Origin: a virus
Length of the DNA stretch: 24,640 nucleotides
Reading direction: 5' to 3' (one strand)
Virus record (IMG/VR): IMGVR_UViG_3300043449_000262
Span: 1-24,640 of that record
The notes under the pieces were generated by a model, which was not told the origin of the DNA, ran no database searches, and saw nothing but the letters and a program-made list of their open reading frames with translations. This document shows positions 12,417 through 20,635 of this stretch, piece by piece (positions within the stretch are counted from its first letter, which is position 1; every line of letters starts with the position of its first letter). Both the position numbers and the translations under genes were made by a program.

Positions 12417-12620
12417 ATGCTAGTAAAGTTTTCCACACTCGCTGACGGTGTTTTTATCGAAGTAACTGATGCTATGGAGTATCAACCTTCAGACCGTTGC
12501 TTTCGCTTTGATGCTAACGGCAATGCCGAATATGCAATTTTTGCTGATCTAATCAGCACTAACCCAGCACCACGCTGGTTTGGGCATTGCTTCAACGAAC
12601 GGGAGTTTACGTTTGCATGA
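12417..12620 (+). CDS. Small protein, function unknown
   Basis: A 67-residue protein with a strong AAGGAG 8 bases before the ATG. It begins MLVKFSTLADGVFIEVTDAM and continues YQPSDRCFRFDANGNAEYAI, ending APRWFGHCFNEREFTFA. Alternating hydrophobic and aromatic residues suggest a small beta barrel or sheet. No motif is recognised. Its TGA overlaps the ATG of the methyltransferase-like gene, so both are made together. Confidence 0.6.
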   Translation: MLVKFSTLADGVFIEVTDAMEYQPSDRCFRFDANGNAEYAIFADLISTNPAPRWFGHCFNEREFTFA

Positions 12621-13174
12621 AAGTTCTAGTAGCTTGTGAATATTCAGGCCGTGTGCGTGATGCTTTCATAGGGGGGGGGGCTGATGCCATGAGTTGCGAT
12701 TTGTTGCCTACAGAAGCTCCTGGGCCGCATTACCAAGGTGATGTGCGTGATGTATTAGATTACCCTTGGGATCTAATGATAGCACATCCACCATGCACTG
12801 ATCTTTCTGTTAGCGGTGCAAGGCATTTTGAAGCAAAACGGCTCGATGGTCGCCAGCAATCAAGCGCATCTTTTTTTATGATGTTGGCAAAATCTGACAT
12901 TCCACGCATTGCAATTGAAAATCCAGTCTGTGTTATGTCTAGACTATGGCGCAAACCTGACCAGATTATTCAGCCTTGGCAGTTTGGGCATGGAGAAACC
13001 AAAGCGACTTGCCTCTGGCTAAAGGGACTTTCAAATTTGACTCCGACGAATATTGTTGAAGGCCGTGAGCAACGTATGCACCGACTTCCGCCTTCACCAG
13101 ATCGCTGGAAGATTCGCAGCACGACATACAAAGGTATTGCAAAGGCAATGGCTGACCAGTGGGGGCAGATATAA
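12617..13174 (+). CDS. Cytosine DNA methyltransferase-like protein with poly-G tract
   Basis: A 185-residue protein of the short phage methyltransferase-like family. It opens with a Rossmann SAM-binding pattern (MKVLVACEYSGRVRDAF), then CDLLPTEAPGPHYQGDV with the acidic strand end. The C5-cytosine-methyltransferase-type motif HPPCTDLSVSGARHF has the Pro-Pro-Cys at 58-60, and IAIENPV (101-103) replaces the usual ENV. It is much shorter than full C5 enzymes and lacks an obvious target-recognition domain. Codons 19-21 plus one base come from ten consecutive G residues (12671-12680). The start at ATG 12617 overlaps the upstream stop. Methylation of phage DNA to evade host restriction is the likely role; activity is unproven. 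Confidence 0.75.
   Translation: MKVLVACEYSGRVRDAFIGGGADAMSCDLLPTEAPGPHYQGDVRDVLDYPWDLMIAHPPCTDLSVSGARHFEAKRLDGRQQSSASFFMMLAKSDIPRIAIENPVCVMSRLWRKPDQIIQPWQFGHGETKATCLWLKGLSNLTPTNIVEGREQRMHRLPPSPDRWKIRSTTYKGIAKAMADQWGQI
12671..12680. repeat. Ten-G homopolymer in the methyltransferase-like gene
   Basis: Ten consecutive G residues lie at codons 19-22 of the gene at 12617-13174. As written the frame is open. One G more would give GGC-TGA at once; one fewer would give a TGA after three further codons. Such tracts are typical sites of slipped-strand mispairing. Confidence 0.9.
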
Positions 13175-13386
13175 TGACACCAGCAAAGCTTAAACTAGCT
13201 AGAGTAGCTATGGGCTACAGCGTAACAGAGATGGCTGACGCTTTACGCCTATCACCAGACAACGGCGCAACAAGCATACGCAAGATGGAATCTGGCAAGG
13301 TGCGTATCAGTGGGCCTATTATGGTTGCAGTCGATGCAATGCTAAAGGGCTATGACCCATTCGGTGATGATTATGACGCAGAATGA
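13174..13386 (+). CDS. XRE-type helix-turn-helix protein
   Basis: A 70-residue DNA-binding protein: MTPAKLKLARVAMGYSVTEM is helix 1 plus the first HTH helix, ADALRLSPDNGATSIRKMES gives the turn and recognition helix, and GKVRISGPIMVAVDAMLKGY packs behind. The order (LKLAR...G.S..EMA..L...) is that of XRE/lambda-repressor-like domains. ATG 13174 overlaps the methyltransferase stop by one base; a GTG at 13159 would only add five residues. A regulatory role in early-to-late switching is possible, but its operator is not identified. Confidence 0.78.
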   Translation: MTPAKLKLARVAMGYSVTEMADALRLSPDNGATSIRKMESGKVRISGPIMVAVDAMLKGYDPFGDDYDAE

Positions 13387-13621
13387 CTATCAGGTAGGTG
13401 GAGATCACTACGCATCTAAAAGCGTTCAACCTTGGCAAGCAATGGAGTCATGGATGACCAAAGAAGCGTTTGCTGGATATTTACATGGCAACTGCATAAA
13501 ATATCTGTCGAGATATAAAGACAAGAACGGAGTGCAGGACTTACAGAAGTGCCAGCACTATCTTTCAAAGCTTATTGAGTTGGAATATGGACACAGTGAT
13601 GAAGATGCTTTAAAAGGTTAG
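13373..13621 (+). CDS. DUF3310 (SaV-like) phage protein
   Basis: An 82-residue protein matching DUF3310, a family common near phage nucleotide-metabolism genes: YQVGGDHYASKSVQPWQAME, then EAFAGYLHGNCIKYLSRYKD and KNGVQDLQKCQHYLSKLIEL. The GGDHY, GN-x-IKY-x-xRY and D-x-x-K patterns are the family core. Some members have been described as nucleotide-kinase-associated; the biochemical function is not established. ATG 13373 lies 14 bases inside the end of the XRE gene. It is the last gene before the packaging block, which begins 30 bases later. Confidence 0.85.
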   Translation: MTQNDYQVGGDHYASKSVQPWQAMESWMTKEAFAGYLHGNCIKYLSRYKDKNGVQDLQKCQHYLSKLIELEYGHSDEDALKG

Positions 13622-13650
13622 CACCAGACCTTTTATGGAAGCTGAGACAC

Positions 13651-14055
13651 ATGGCATTAACACCTAAACAAGAGCGTTTTGCTTTAGAAATTGCACAAGG
13701 CAAAAGCCAAGCGGATGCTTACAGAGCCGCATTTAATGTTAGGCCAGCAACCAAGCCAGAAAGCGTTCATCAAAACGCATCGCGCCTTATGACGGATGTC
13801 AACATTTCATCAAGGATTGCAGAACTCAAAGCAGCCGTTGCTGAACGTGTTACATGGACGCTTGCAGACAGCCTTGATGTACTGTCAACGATAGCCAAAG
13901 GATTAGACGCAGACGCAAAGCCAAGCGACAAGGTAAACGCTGTAAAGGCCATTAACGCAATGATTGGGTTAGACGCTCCGTCGAAGCTTAATGTCACAGG
14001 TAATCTCGTTACACATATCCAGCGCGAAGTTATTGATGACAACGCTGAAGATTAA
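13651..14055 (+). CDS. terS: Terminase small subunit
   Basis: A 134-residue protein of the Terminase_2 family. The N-terminus LTPKQERFALEIAQGKSQAD and AYRAAFNVRPATKPESVHQN followed by ASRLMTDVNISSRIAEL form the characteristic DNA-binding helices. A helical oligomerisation part (LADSLDVLSTIAKGLDADAK) follows, then a tail that would contact the large subunit. It would recognise the pac site, often located in or near its own gene. It corresponds to P22 gene 3 in order, although it belongs to a different sequence family. Its end overlaps the large-subunit start by 20 bases. Confidence 0.9.
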   Translation: MALTPKQERFALEIAQGKSQADAYRAAFNVRPATKPESVHQNASRLMTDVNISSRIAELKAAVAERVTWTLADSLDVLSTIAKGLDADAKPSDKVNAVKAINAMIGLDAPSKLNVTGNLVTHIQREVIDDNAED

Positions 14056-15259
14056 AACCCCGCGATGGTTCAAGCCATTCCTAAAGCCAAGCCGCTATAA
14101 GGGCGCTCATGGTGGGCGTGGTTCAGGTAAGAGCCATGCCTTTGCGGAAATGGTTATTGAGGCGCACGTTATGGATCAGCGGCGCAGAACAGTTTGCGTT
14201 CGTGAAATACAGAAGTCCTTGTCGCAGTCCGTCAAGCGTTTGCTGGAGCTAAAGATTGAGCAGCTTGGCGTTCAGGATTACTTTGAGGTGCAGGAAGCAC
14301 AGATCAAGTCACGGCATGGCGATGGCCTAATCATCTTTCAGGGGATGCAGAACCACACTGCCGATTCCATTAAGTCTCTAGAAGGTTACGACTGCGCTTG
14401 GGTTGAGGAATCACAGACGCTATCGCAACGCTCTCTCGATCTATTACGGCCGACAATCCGTAAGCCAGACAGCGAGCTATGGTTTACATGGAACCCGCTG
14501 AACAGCACCGACCCGATTGATATGTTGCTGCGAGGCCCAAGCCCACCACCTGATGCTGTGGTTGCACAGGTAAACTATCGAGACAACCCTTGGTTCCCTG
14601 ATGTTCTTAAAGCAGAGATGGAATACGACAGGGACAGAGACCCTGACAAATACAAGCACGTCTGGCTGGGAAGCTATTCATCAAACAGCGAGGCGCGTGT
14701 ATTCCGTAACTGGAAGGTTGAGGACTTTGAAACGCCAGATGACGCAACGCACCGCTTTGGCGCTGACTGGGGCTTTGCATCTGACCCGACAGTCTTAATC
14801 CGCTGTCATGTTGTTGGCCGCACAATCTATGTTGACCACGAAGCCTATCGTGTAGGCTGTGAGATTATGGACACGCCTGACCTGTTCTTTACTGTGCCTG
14901 ACTCTGAAAAGTGGCCCATCGTTGCTGACAGCGCCAGACCTGAAACAATTAGCCATATGCGTAAACATGGCTTCCCAAAGATCATGGCAGCAGTCAAAGG
15001 GCCGAAGTCTGTAGAGGAAGGCGTCGAATGGTTGAAGTCTTACGACATCATTGTTCACCCTCGCTGCCAACACACGATTGACGAATTAACGTGCTATAGT
15101 TATAAAACTGACCCCTTGACAGGACAAATCTTGCCAATCCTTGCAGATCGTGATAATCACCTTATAGACGCGCTACGTTATGCGTGCGAGGCCATACGTC
15201 GAGCAGTCCCTGCAAAGACTTTCGATGTGCAACCTTTGGCAACTGTGAGTAGGTGGTAA
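14036..15259 (+). CDS. terL: Terminase large subunit, PBSX type
   Basis: A 407-residue packaging motor and nuclease. The ATPase has Walker A GGRGSGKS (residues 26-33) and Walker B DCAWVEES (119-126, catalytic Glu 124/125), with TWNPLNSTDP as coupling-type motif near 151-160. The RNase H-like nuclease shows FGADWGFASDPT (D244), VADSARPE (D298) and DRDNHLIDALRY (D373, D378). This is the Terminase_3/PBSX arrangement; headful packaging is usual for it. I start at ATG 14036 inside terS; upstream starts would lengthen it within the terS frame overlap. Portal follows immediately. Confidence 0.95.
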   Translation: MTTLKIKTPRWFKPFLKPSRYKGAHGGRGSGKSHAFAEMVIEAHVMDQRRRTVCVREIQKSLSQSVKRLLELKIEQLGVQDYFEVQEAQIKSRHGDGLIIFQGMQNHTADSIKSLEGYDCAWVEESQTLSQRSLDLLRPTIRKPDSELWFTWNPLNSTDPIDMLLRGPSPPPDAVVAQVNYRDNPWFPDVLKAEMEYDRDRDPDKYKHVWLGSYSSNSEARVFRNWKVEDFETPDDATHRFGADWGFASDPTVLIRCHVVGRTIYVDHEAYRVGCEIMDTPDLFFTVPDSEKWPIVADSARPETISHMRKHGFPKIMAAVKGPKSVEEGVEWLKSYDIIVHPRCQHTIDELTCYSYKTDPLTGQILPILADRDNHLIDALRYACEAIRRAVPAKTFDVQPLATVSRW

Positions 15260-17332
15260 ATGGCTCGATTGAATAAAGAACAACGGTTCCAGAACATCCA
15301 TCAACAGGCGATGACGGAGTTCGACCGTGTTCAAACATCTGTGCGTGATGAACGCTTGCAGTGCTTACAAGATCGACGCTTCTACTCCATAGCTGGAGCG
15401 CAGTGGGAAGGCCCACTAGGTGACCAATACGAAAACAAACCACGCTTTGAGGTAAACAAGATTCACCTTAGCGTCATTCGTATCATCAACGAATACCGTA
15501 ACAACCGCATCGCTGTAGACTTTGTGAGCAAAGATGGCGAAGCAAACGACAAGCTAACCGAAACGTGCAACGGTCTTTATCGTGCAGACGAACGGGACAG
15601 CGGCGCAGAAGAAGCATACGACAACGCTTTTGAGGAAGCAGTCGGCGGTGGCTATGGCGCTTGGCGTTTACGCACTGCGTATGAAGATGAAGAAAACGAT
15701 GAGGACGAACGCCAGCGCATCCGCATAGAACCAATCTATGACGCTGATAGCTCTGTGTTCTTTGATCTGGATGCAAAGCGCCAGGACAAGGCTGACGCTA
15801 AGTATTGTTTCGTGCTGTATTCAATGACCTATGAGGCTTACAAAGCTGAGTGGAATGATGACCCAGCAACATGGCCCAAAGTAATCCATCAATATGAGTT
15901 TGATTGGGATACGCCTGACGTTGTGTTCGTTGCTGAATATTATCGCGTTGAAGAAGTGCGTGAGACAGTCCGCATCTTCCTGACAATCCAAGGCGAAGAA
16001 GAACGCTATACGCAAGCGGACTTCGATGCAGACGAAACGCTAGAGGAAACACTAGCCGCTGTTGGAACTGTAGAAGTACGCCAGAAGCGTACTAAGCGTA
16101 AGCGCGTCCGCAAGTATATCATGAGCGGTGGCGGCATCCTTGACGATATGGGTTACATCGCTGGCAAGAACATTCCTATTGTTCCTGTCTATGGCAAGCG
16201 TTGGTTCGTTGATAACGTCGAGCGTTGCATGGGCCATGTGCGCCTAGCAAAAGATCCACAGCGTCTAAAGAATATGCAGCTGTCAAAACTGGGCGAGATC
16301 AGTGCGCTTTCGTCGATTGAAAAGCCTATCTTGATGCCAGAGCAAGTCTCAGGCCATCAGGTAATGTGGGCAGAGGATAACCTACGCAATTATCCCTATC
16401 TGTTAATCAATCCAATCACGGGGCCAAACGGCGAGACTACTGCTGCTGGCCCAGTTGCTTACACCAAGTCCGCACAGATTCCGCCAGCAATGGCAGCACT
16501 ACTTGCGCTAACTGAGCAGGACATGGCTGAGATACTGGGAAGCACCCAGCAAGCCGACAAGATGGTCAGTGGCATCAGCGGCAAGGCTGTAGAGCTTATC
16601 CAGACCCGCTTAGATATGCAGACGTTTATCTACATGAGCAACATGGCTAAGGCTGTGCGGCGCTGTGGTGAGATATGGCTGTCAATGTCGAAAGACATCT
16701 ACGTTGAAGAAAAGCGCAAGATGAAAACTGTTGGCGCTATGGAAGAAGTTGGTTCGATTGAACTGATGAAGCCACAGATCGACGAAGAAACAGGCGAACT
16801 GATTTACGAAAACAACCTAGGCGATGCCTTGTTCGATGTTGCCGTAGACGTTGGCCCATCGTCGAGCAGCCGCCGTGATGCCACAGTGCGTGCGCTTACT
16901 GGCATGATGCAAGTCACCACCGATCCAACAACCCAACAGGTTCTGCAAGCTATGGCTATCATGAACATGGAAGGCGAAGGCATTGGAGACATCAAGGAAT
17001 ACTTCCGCAAGCAGCTAGTCCAGATGGGCGTTCTGAAACCAACGGAAGAAGAACAGCAGCAGATGATGGACGCACAAGCAAACGTGCAACCTGATCCACA
17101 GACCGCTTATCTGTTGGCTGAAGCTGCGAAGGCACAGGCACTGGCTATCAAGGCACAGGCTGACACTGAATATACCTTGGCGCGTTCGGAAGAAACGAAG
17201 GCCAAGACAATTCAAACGCTATCAAGCGTCGATATAGACGAACGCAAGTCCGCTATTGAGACTGCTGAAAAGATTGGGGCTGCAATACAGCCGCAAATGA
17301 ATGTGGTTCCACCCTCCACACAATTTGGGTGA
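15260..17332 (+). CDS. Portal protein, P22 type
   Basis: A 690-residue portal (P22 gp1 has 725). The start RFQNIHQQAMTEFDRVQTSV, the sequence RRFYSIAGAQWEGPL, and IHLSVIRIINEYRNNRIAVD belong to the P22-type portal family. Its acidic wing segment carries DEENDEDERQRIRIEPIYDA. The crown and stem follow, and the C-terminus from about residue 590 is a long helical region (QTAYLLAEAAKAQALAIKAQ, then DTEYTLARSEETKAKTIQTL) like the P22 barrel. Twelve copies would form the DNA entry vertex and tail attachment. The ATG starts one base after the terL stop. Confidence 0.93.
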   Translation: MARLNKEQRFQNIHQQAMTEFDRVQTSVRDERLQCLQDRRFYSIAGAQWEGPLGDQYENKPRFEVNKIHLSVIRIINEYRNNRIAVDFVSKDGEANDKLTETCNGLYRADERDSGAEEAYDNAFEEAVGGGYGAWRLRTAYEDEENDEDERQRIRIEPIYDADSSVFFDLDAKRQDKADAKYCFVLYSMTYEAYKAEWNDDPATWPKVIHQYEFDWDTPDVVFVAEYYRVEEVRETVRIFLTIQGEEERYTQADFDADETLEETLAAVGTVEVRQKRTKRKRVRKYIMSGGGILDDMGYIAGKNIPIVPVYGKRWFVDNVERCMGHVRLAKDPQRLKNMQLSKLGEISALSSIEKPILMPEQVSGHQVMWAEDNLRNYPYLLINPITGPNGETTAAGPVAYTKSAQIPPAMAALLALTEQDMAEILGSTQQADKMVSGISGKAVELIQTRLDMQTFIYMSNMAKAVRRCGEIWLSMSKDIYVEEKRKMKTVGAMEEVGSIELMKPQIDEETGELIYENNLGDALFDVAVDVGPSSSSRRDATVRALTGMMQVTTDPTTQQVLQAMAIMNMEGEGIGDIKEYFRKQLVQMGVLKPTEEEQQQMMDAQANVQPDPQTAYLLAEAAKAQALAIKAQADTEYTLARSEETKAKTIQTLSSVDIDERKSAIETAEKIGAAIQPQMNVVPPSTQFG

Positions 17333-17349
17333 GTTAATGGGGTTAAAAC

Positions 17350-18207
17350 ATGAAAACGGCAGAACTGGATAACGACAACATCGACACAATAGACATCGAC
17401 ACAGACATCAATGACCAAGCGGAAGATGAGACCAATTCCATCGACCAGGCTGATGATGAGGAAGAAGATGACGAAGATGAAGTCGTAATATCTATCGGAG
17501 AGGAATCGCCACCTCAAGATGAAGAAGTTCGTGCGCCTGCTTGGGTGCGTGAATTGCGTAAATCAAATCGGGAAAAAGAGCGGAAGATACGCGAACTGGA
17601 AGCAAAGCTAAATACGGCAGCAACTGAGACCAAACCAGTTGCATTAGTAACTAAGCCAACGCTTGAAAGTTGCGACTATGACTCCGACGAGTACGAACAA
17701 AAGCTTGCTGATTGGTATGAGCATAAACGCGAATACGATTCAGTGGAAGCCAAGGCAGAAGCGCAGCGAGATGCTGAGTCTAAAGCATGGCAGGACAAGC
17801 TTGATTCCTATGCGAAGGCAAAATCTTCGTTGAAGGTGCGGGACTATGACGAAGCTGAAGCTACGGCTTTAGATACGTTTAACGTCACGCAGCAAGGGAT
17901 AGTTCTACAAGGCTCTGACAACCCCGCTTTGCTTATTTACGCAATTGGCAAAAGCACTAAGCGAGCTAAGGAACTGGCAGCAATCACCGACCCCGTAAAG
18001 TTTGCCTTTGCGGTAGCAAAACTGGAGACTCAGTTGAAAGTAACTAACCGTAGAGCGACAACCGCGCCAGAACGTACAATCACCACAAGCGGTGGGCGTG
18101 TGTCTGGTTCCATTGATTCACAACTTGAACGCTTACGCGCTGAAGCTTTGAAGACCGGAGACTTATCAAAGGTCATGGAGTATAAGCGTCGTAAGAAACA
18201 ATCTTGA
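17350..18207 (+). CDS. Scaffolding protein
   Basis: A 285-residue protein between portal and coat, as P22 gp8 (303 residues). The N-terminal third is extremely acidic (DQADDEEEDDEDEVVISIGE), followed by a coiled-coil region (RELRKSNREKERKIRELEAK) and helical middle. It ends with a short basic helix-turn-helix (QLERLRAEALKTGDLSKVME, then YKRRKKQS); the corresponding P22 segment binds coat protein. It would template procapsid assembly and leave before or during packaging. Sequence identity within the family is always low; position and charge pattern make the call. Confidence 0.85.
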   Translation: MKTAELDNDNIDTIDIDTDINDQAEDETNSIDQADDEEEDDEDEVVISIGEESPPQDEEVRAPAWVRELRKSNREKERKIRELEAKLNTAATETKPVALVTKPTLESCDYDSDEYEQKLADWYEHKREYDSVEAKAEAQRDAESKAWQDKLDSYAKAKSSLKVRDYDEAEATALDTFNVTQQGIVLQGSDNPALLIYAIGKSTKRAKELAAITDPVKFAFAVAKLETQLKVTNRRATTAPERTITTSGGRVSGSIDSQLERLRAEALKTGDLSKVMEYKRRKKQS

Positions 18208-18223
18208 TTAAAAGGAATTAAAT

Positions 18224-19498
18224 ATGGCGAATGCCTTTAGTAAAGAAGAAATTGTTGCCTTTGAGAATATTCTTGAAGGCTTCCATGACGCTTTGATCCT
18301 TTCAAAGAACGTCAACATCTACAACACCAATGGCGTAACTATGGAACGCGCTCGTGACACCATGTGGCGTCCGCAACCATACATCGCTCAGTCGTTCACT
18401 CGTACTGTTGGCACGACCATTGCTTCTAATGTTCAGACGATGACCCAGCTTTCTGTTCCTTCGACCTTGGGCTTCAGCCCTTGCTCTGCGTGGGAAATGA
18501 ATGCTTTGGAACTTCGTGATGCTCTACAGGAAAATCGTCTTGGCGATGCTGCAAAGCAGAAGCTTGCTTCGGACATCAACCTTTCCGTTATGGATTTGGC
18601 TGCTGCTCAGGGTACGCTTGTTGTTGACGTAGCTACCGCTGCTGGCGATTATGACGATGTTGCACTTTGCGACAGCATCATGAACGAACAGGGTGTTATG
18701 GCTGGTGATCGCTACCTCGCATTGTCGAGCCGCGATTATAACGGCATGGCTGGTAACTTGGCAGTAGCGACTCGCTCGTTCACTGGCACGAAGTCGGCTA
18801 ACGCATATGAGCGTTCGTTCGTTGGTGAAGTCGCAAGCTTCTCAACCTACAAGCTCGACTATGCTAACCGTTGCGCTGCAAACGCTGCAACTGTCACCAT
18901 CGCTACCAATGGCGCTCAGGTTCGTTATGTTCCTCAGGCGACCACCACCAGCACTGGCGGCGTTCTCAACGTTGACAACCGTTATCAGACTGTCACTGTC
19001 TCTACGACAACTGGCGTTGTTGCTGGCGATGCGTTCACGATCGATGGCATTGAAGCTGTTCACCACATCACGAAGCGTTCGACTGGCGAACTCAAGACGT
19101 TCCGCGTCATTGAAGTTGTCAACGGTACGTCGATGGTTATCAGCCCTCCAATCATCGGTGCAAACTCGGCTCCAACTGATGCTGAACTTCAGTATCAGAA
19201 CGTTGAAGTAGTCTCGACCTCGGCAACTGCCCCGATCAACTTCTTGAACGTAGCGGCTTCGAACATCAACCCGTTCTGGCGCAAGGATTCGATTGAACTC
19301 CTCCCAGGTCGCTATGCTGTTCCAGATGGCGCTGGCGTTGACGTTCTTCGTGCATCAACGGATCAGGGTATCGAATTGGTTATGACCAAGCGTTTCGATC
19401 CACTGACCTTCCAGACGCTTTACACGCTGGACACACTGTATGGTGTGGTTATGACGAACCCTGAAATGGCGGGTATCCTGCTTTTCAACCAAGTGTAA
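18224..19498 (+). CDS. Major coat protein, P22 gp5 type
   Basis: A 424-residue capsid protein (P22 coat 430). It starts MANAFSKEEIVAFENILEGF, with the N-arm and the typical RARDTMWRPQPYIAQSF segment. The centre, residues about 215-330, is the beta-rich insertion domain (VRYVPQATTTSTGGVLNVDN, then FTIDGIEAVHHITKRSTGEL). The C-terminal part WRKDSIELLPGRYAVPDGAG and MTKRFDPLTFQTLYTLDTLY is highly characteristic. AAAGGAATT precedes the ATG. Codons tend to end in C or T with few rare-looking ones, as expected for the most abundant protein. A strong terminator follows. Confidence 0.94.
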   Translation: MANAFSKEEIVAFENILEGFHDALILSKNVNIYNTNGVTMERARDTMWRPQPYIAQSFTRTVGTTIASNVQTMTQLSVPSTLGFSPCSAWEMNALELRDALQENRLGDAAKQKLASDINLSVMDLAAAQGTLVVDVATAAGDYDDVALCDSIMNEQGVMAGDRYLALSSRDYNGMAGNLAVATRSFTGTKSANAYERSFVGEVASFSTYKLDYANRCAANAATVTIATNGAQVRYVPQATTTSTGGVLNVDNRYQTVTVSTTTGVVAGDAFTIDGIEAVHHITKRSTGELKTFRVIEVVNGTSMVISPPIIGANSAPTDAELQYQNVEVVSTSATAPINFLNVAASNINPFWRKDSIELLPGRYAVPDGAGVDVLRASTDQGIELVMTKRFDPLTFQTLYTLDTLYGVVMTNPEMAGILLFNQV

Positions 19499-19505
19499 TA
19501 GGGAT

Positions 19506-19537
19506 GGGGGGAGCTTCGGCTTCCCCCTCTTTTATTC
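19506..19537 (+). terminator. Intrinsic terminator directly after the coat gene
   Basis: GGGGGGAGC (19506-19514) pairs with GCTTCCCCC (19519-19527), nine pairs including one G-U, closed by a TTCG tetraloop and followed by TCTTTTATT. This is a near-ideal intrinsic terminator. It lies 8 bases after the coat stop, so most transcripts may end here while a fraction continues into the tail-completion genes. Confidence 0.85.
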
Positions 19538-19550
19538 AGAGGAAACAAAG

Positions 19551-19739
19551 ATGGCAAAGAAACCTACCAAAGCCGCTAAGAAAATCGCCAAAGTTATGGG
19601 CGAGTTTAAGGCTGGCAAGCTACACGCTGGTGTGAATCCCAAAGGGCCAAAGAAAGCTCCTATGGCTAAGAACGCCAAGCAAGCTATTGCCATCGCTCTT
19701 TCTGAAGCTGGTATGACCAAGAAGATGAAAAAGAAATAG
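19551..19739 (+). CDS. Small lysine-rich protein (DUF6496-like)
   Basis: A 62-residue very basic protein: MAKKPTKAAKKIAKVMGEFK, then AGKLHAGVNPKGPKKAPMAK and NAKQAIAIALSEAGMTKKMK. The pattern GEFKAGKLH...KG......NAKQAIAIALSEA is that of the phage DUF6496 family, whose function is unknown. AGAGGAAAC precedes the ATG. The Lys-rich ends suggest binding to nucleic acid or to an acidic surface. It is read past the coat terminator and opens a cluster of basic mini-proteins. A head-internal or DNA-condensing role is possible, not shown. Confidence 0.75.
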   Translation: MAKKPTKAAKKIAKVMGEFKAGKLHAGVNPKGPKKAPMAKNAKQAIAIALSEAGMTKKMKKK

Positions 19740-19798
19740 TTATTCGTTTAATGTGCTAGTTTCTGATATAAGGCAGCGCATTGAACTTGGAGGTCTAA

Positions 19799-20278
19799 AT
19801 GGGTTACACAAAGCGCCAGTTCGTAACGTCAGCCTTTGAAGAAATAGGCTTGGCAGATTACGTCTTTGACCTTCAGCCTGAACAGTTAGAGGCCGCTTTG
19901 CGCCGTTTAGATTCCATGATGGCTGAATGGAACGCTGCTGGCATACGCCTTGCATACGCAATGCCAAGCAGCCCACAAGATAGCGACTTAGATACAGAAA
20001 CCAATGTGCCTGACAGCGCATGGGAAGCTATCATCACCAACCTAGCCATTCGGATTGCTCCTGGCTATGGTAAGGCTGTATCTGCTGACACTAAGGTATC
20101 AGCTAAGGGCGCTTACAATGTATTGCTGCAACGCGCTACATTCCCGCTTGAACAACAACTTCCATCAACAATGCCATTAGGTCAGGGCAACAAGCCTTGG
20201 CGGTGGGATAATCCTTATGTGCGGATTCCTTATGATTCTGTAAATGCTGGGCCTGATGGCCCCCTTGATTGGAGTTAA
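19799..20278 (+). CDS. Head-completion/tail accessory protein, P22 gp4-like
   Basis: A 159-residue protein (P22 gp4: 166) matching the family that binds under the portal and starts tail assembly. Typical parts are GYTKRQFVTSAFEEIGLADY, FDLQPEQLEAALRRLDSMMA, the EWNAAGIRLAYAMPSSPQDS segment, and DSAWEAIITNLAIRIAPGYG. A strong TTGGAGG precedes the ATG. The order portal-scaffold-coat-gp4-gp10 is that of P22. The family has a muramidase-like activity reported for P22 gp4, but no active-site residue can be pointed out here. Confidence 0.87.
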   Translation: MGYTKRQFVTSAFEEIGLADYVFDLQPEQLEAALRRLDSMMAEWNAAGIRLAYAMPSSPQDSDLDTETNVPDSAWEAIITNLAIRIAPGYGKAVSADTKVSAKGAYNVLLQRATFPLEQQLPSTMPLGQGNKPWRWDNPYVRIPYDSVNAGPDGPLDWS

Positions 20279-20281
20279 ACC

Positions 20282-20608
20282 ATGCCTACCATTAATCAGC
20301 TACCAACCGTAACACAGGTCTCTGGCGGAGATCAGTTACCATTATTCGTAACCAACCAAGGCGATGCTCGTCGTTGCTCTGTCACAACGCTTATTGAATA
20401 TGTTGAGGAAAACTTTGACGCTGTTGTTTGTAATTCGGTTCAGACAACGCCATCAACCTTTGCCCAGCTTATCAATCCTGTTGGTAACACTGGCGCACGG
20501 GCTTTTATTACTGACGGAAGCACTACGACATTTGCTGCTACTGTTGCTGGCGCGGGTGCTAACTTTGTTCCCGTATACAGCGATGGCACTGTGTGGAGAG
20601 TGGGATAA
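20282..20608 (+). CDS. Small structural protein with fibre-type N-terminal motif
   Basis: A 108-residue protein beginning MPTINQLPTVTQVSGGDQLP followed by ARRCSVTTLIEYVEE. This N-terminal pattern (I-x-QL-x-x-VT...D-QLP...S-V-x-x-L) is shared with the protein at 2518-2931 and resembles anchoring modules of phage head or tail fibres. The C-terminal half (VGNTGARAFITDGSTTTFAA, then AGANFVPVYSDGTVWRVG) is beta-rich and recurs in other phage structural proteins. The gene starts 3 bases after the gp4 stop. Decoration or fibre-anchor role is inferred. Confidence 0.6.
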   Translation: MPTINQLPTVTQVSGGDQLPLFVTNQGDARRCSVTTLIEYVEENFDAVVCNSVQTTPSTFAQLINPVGNTGARAFITDGSTTTFAATVAGAGANFVPVYSDGTVWRVG

Positions 20609-20635
20609 ATCAAACTTAGTTGATGGAGAATTGAA

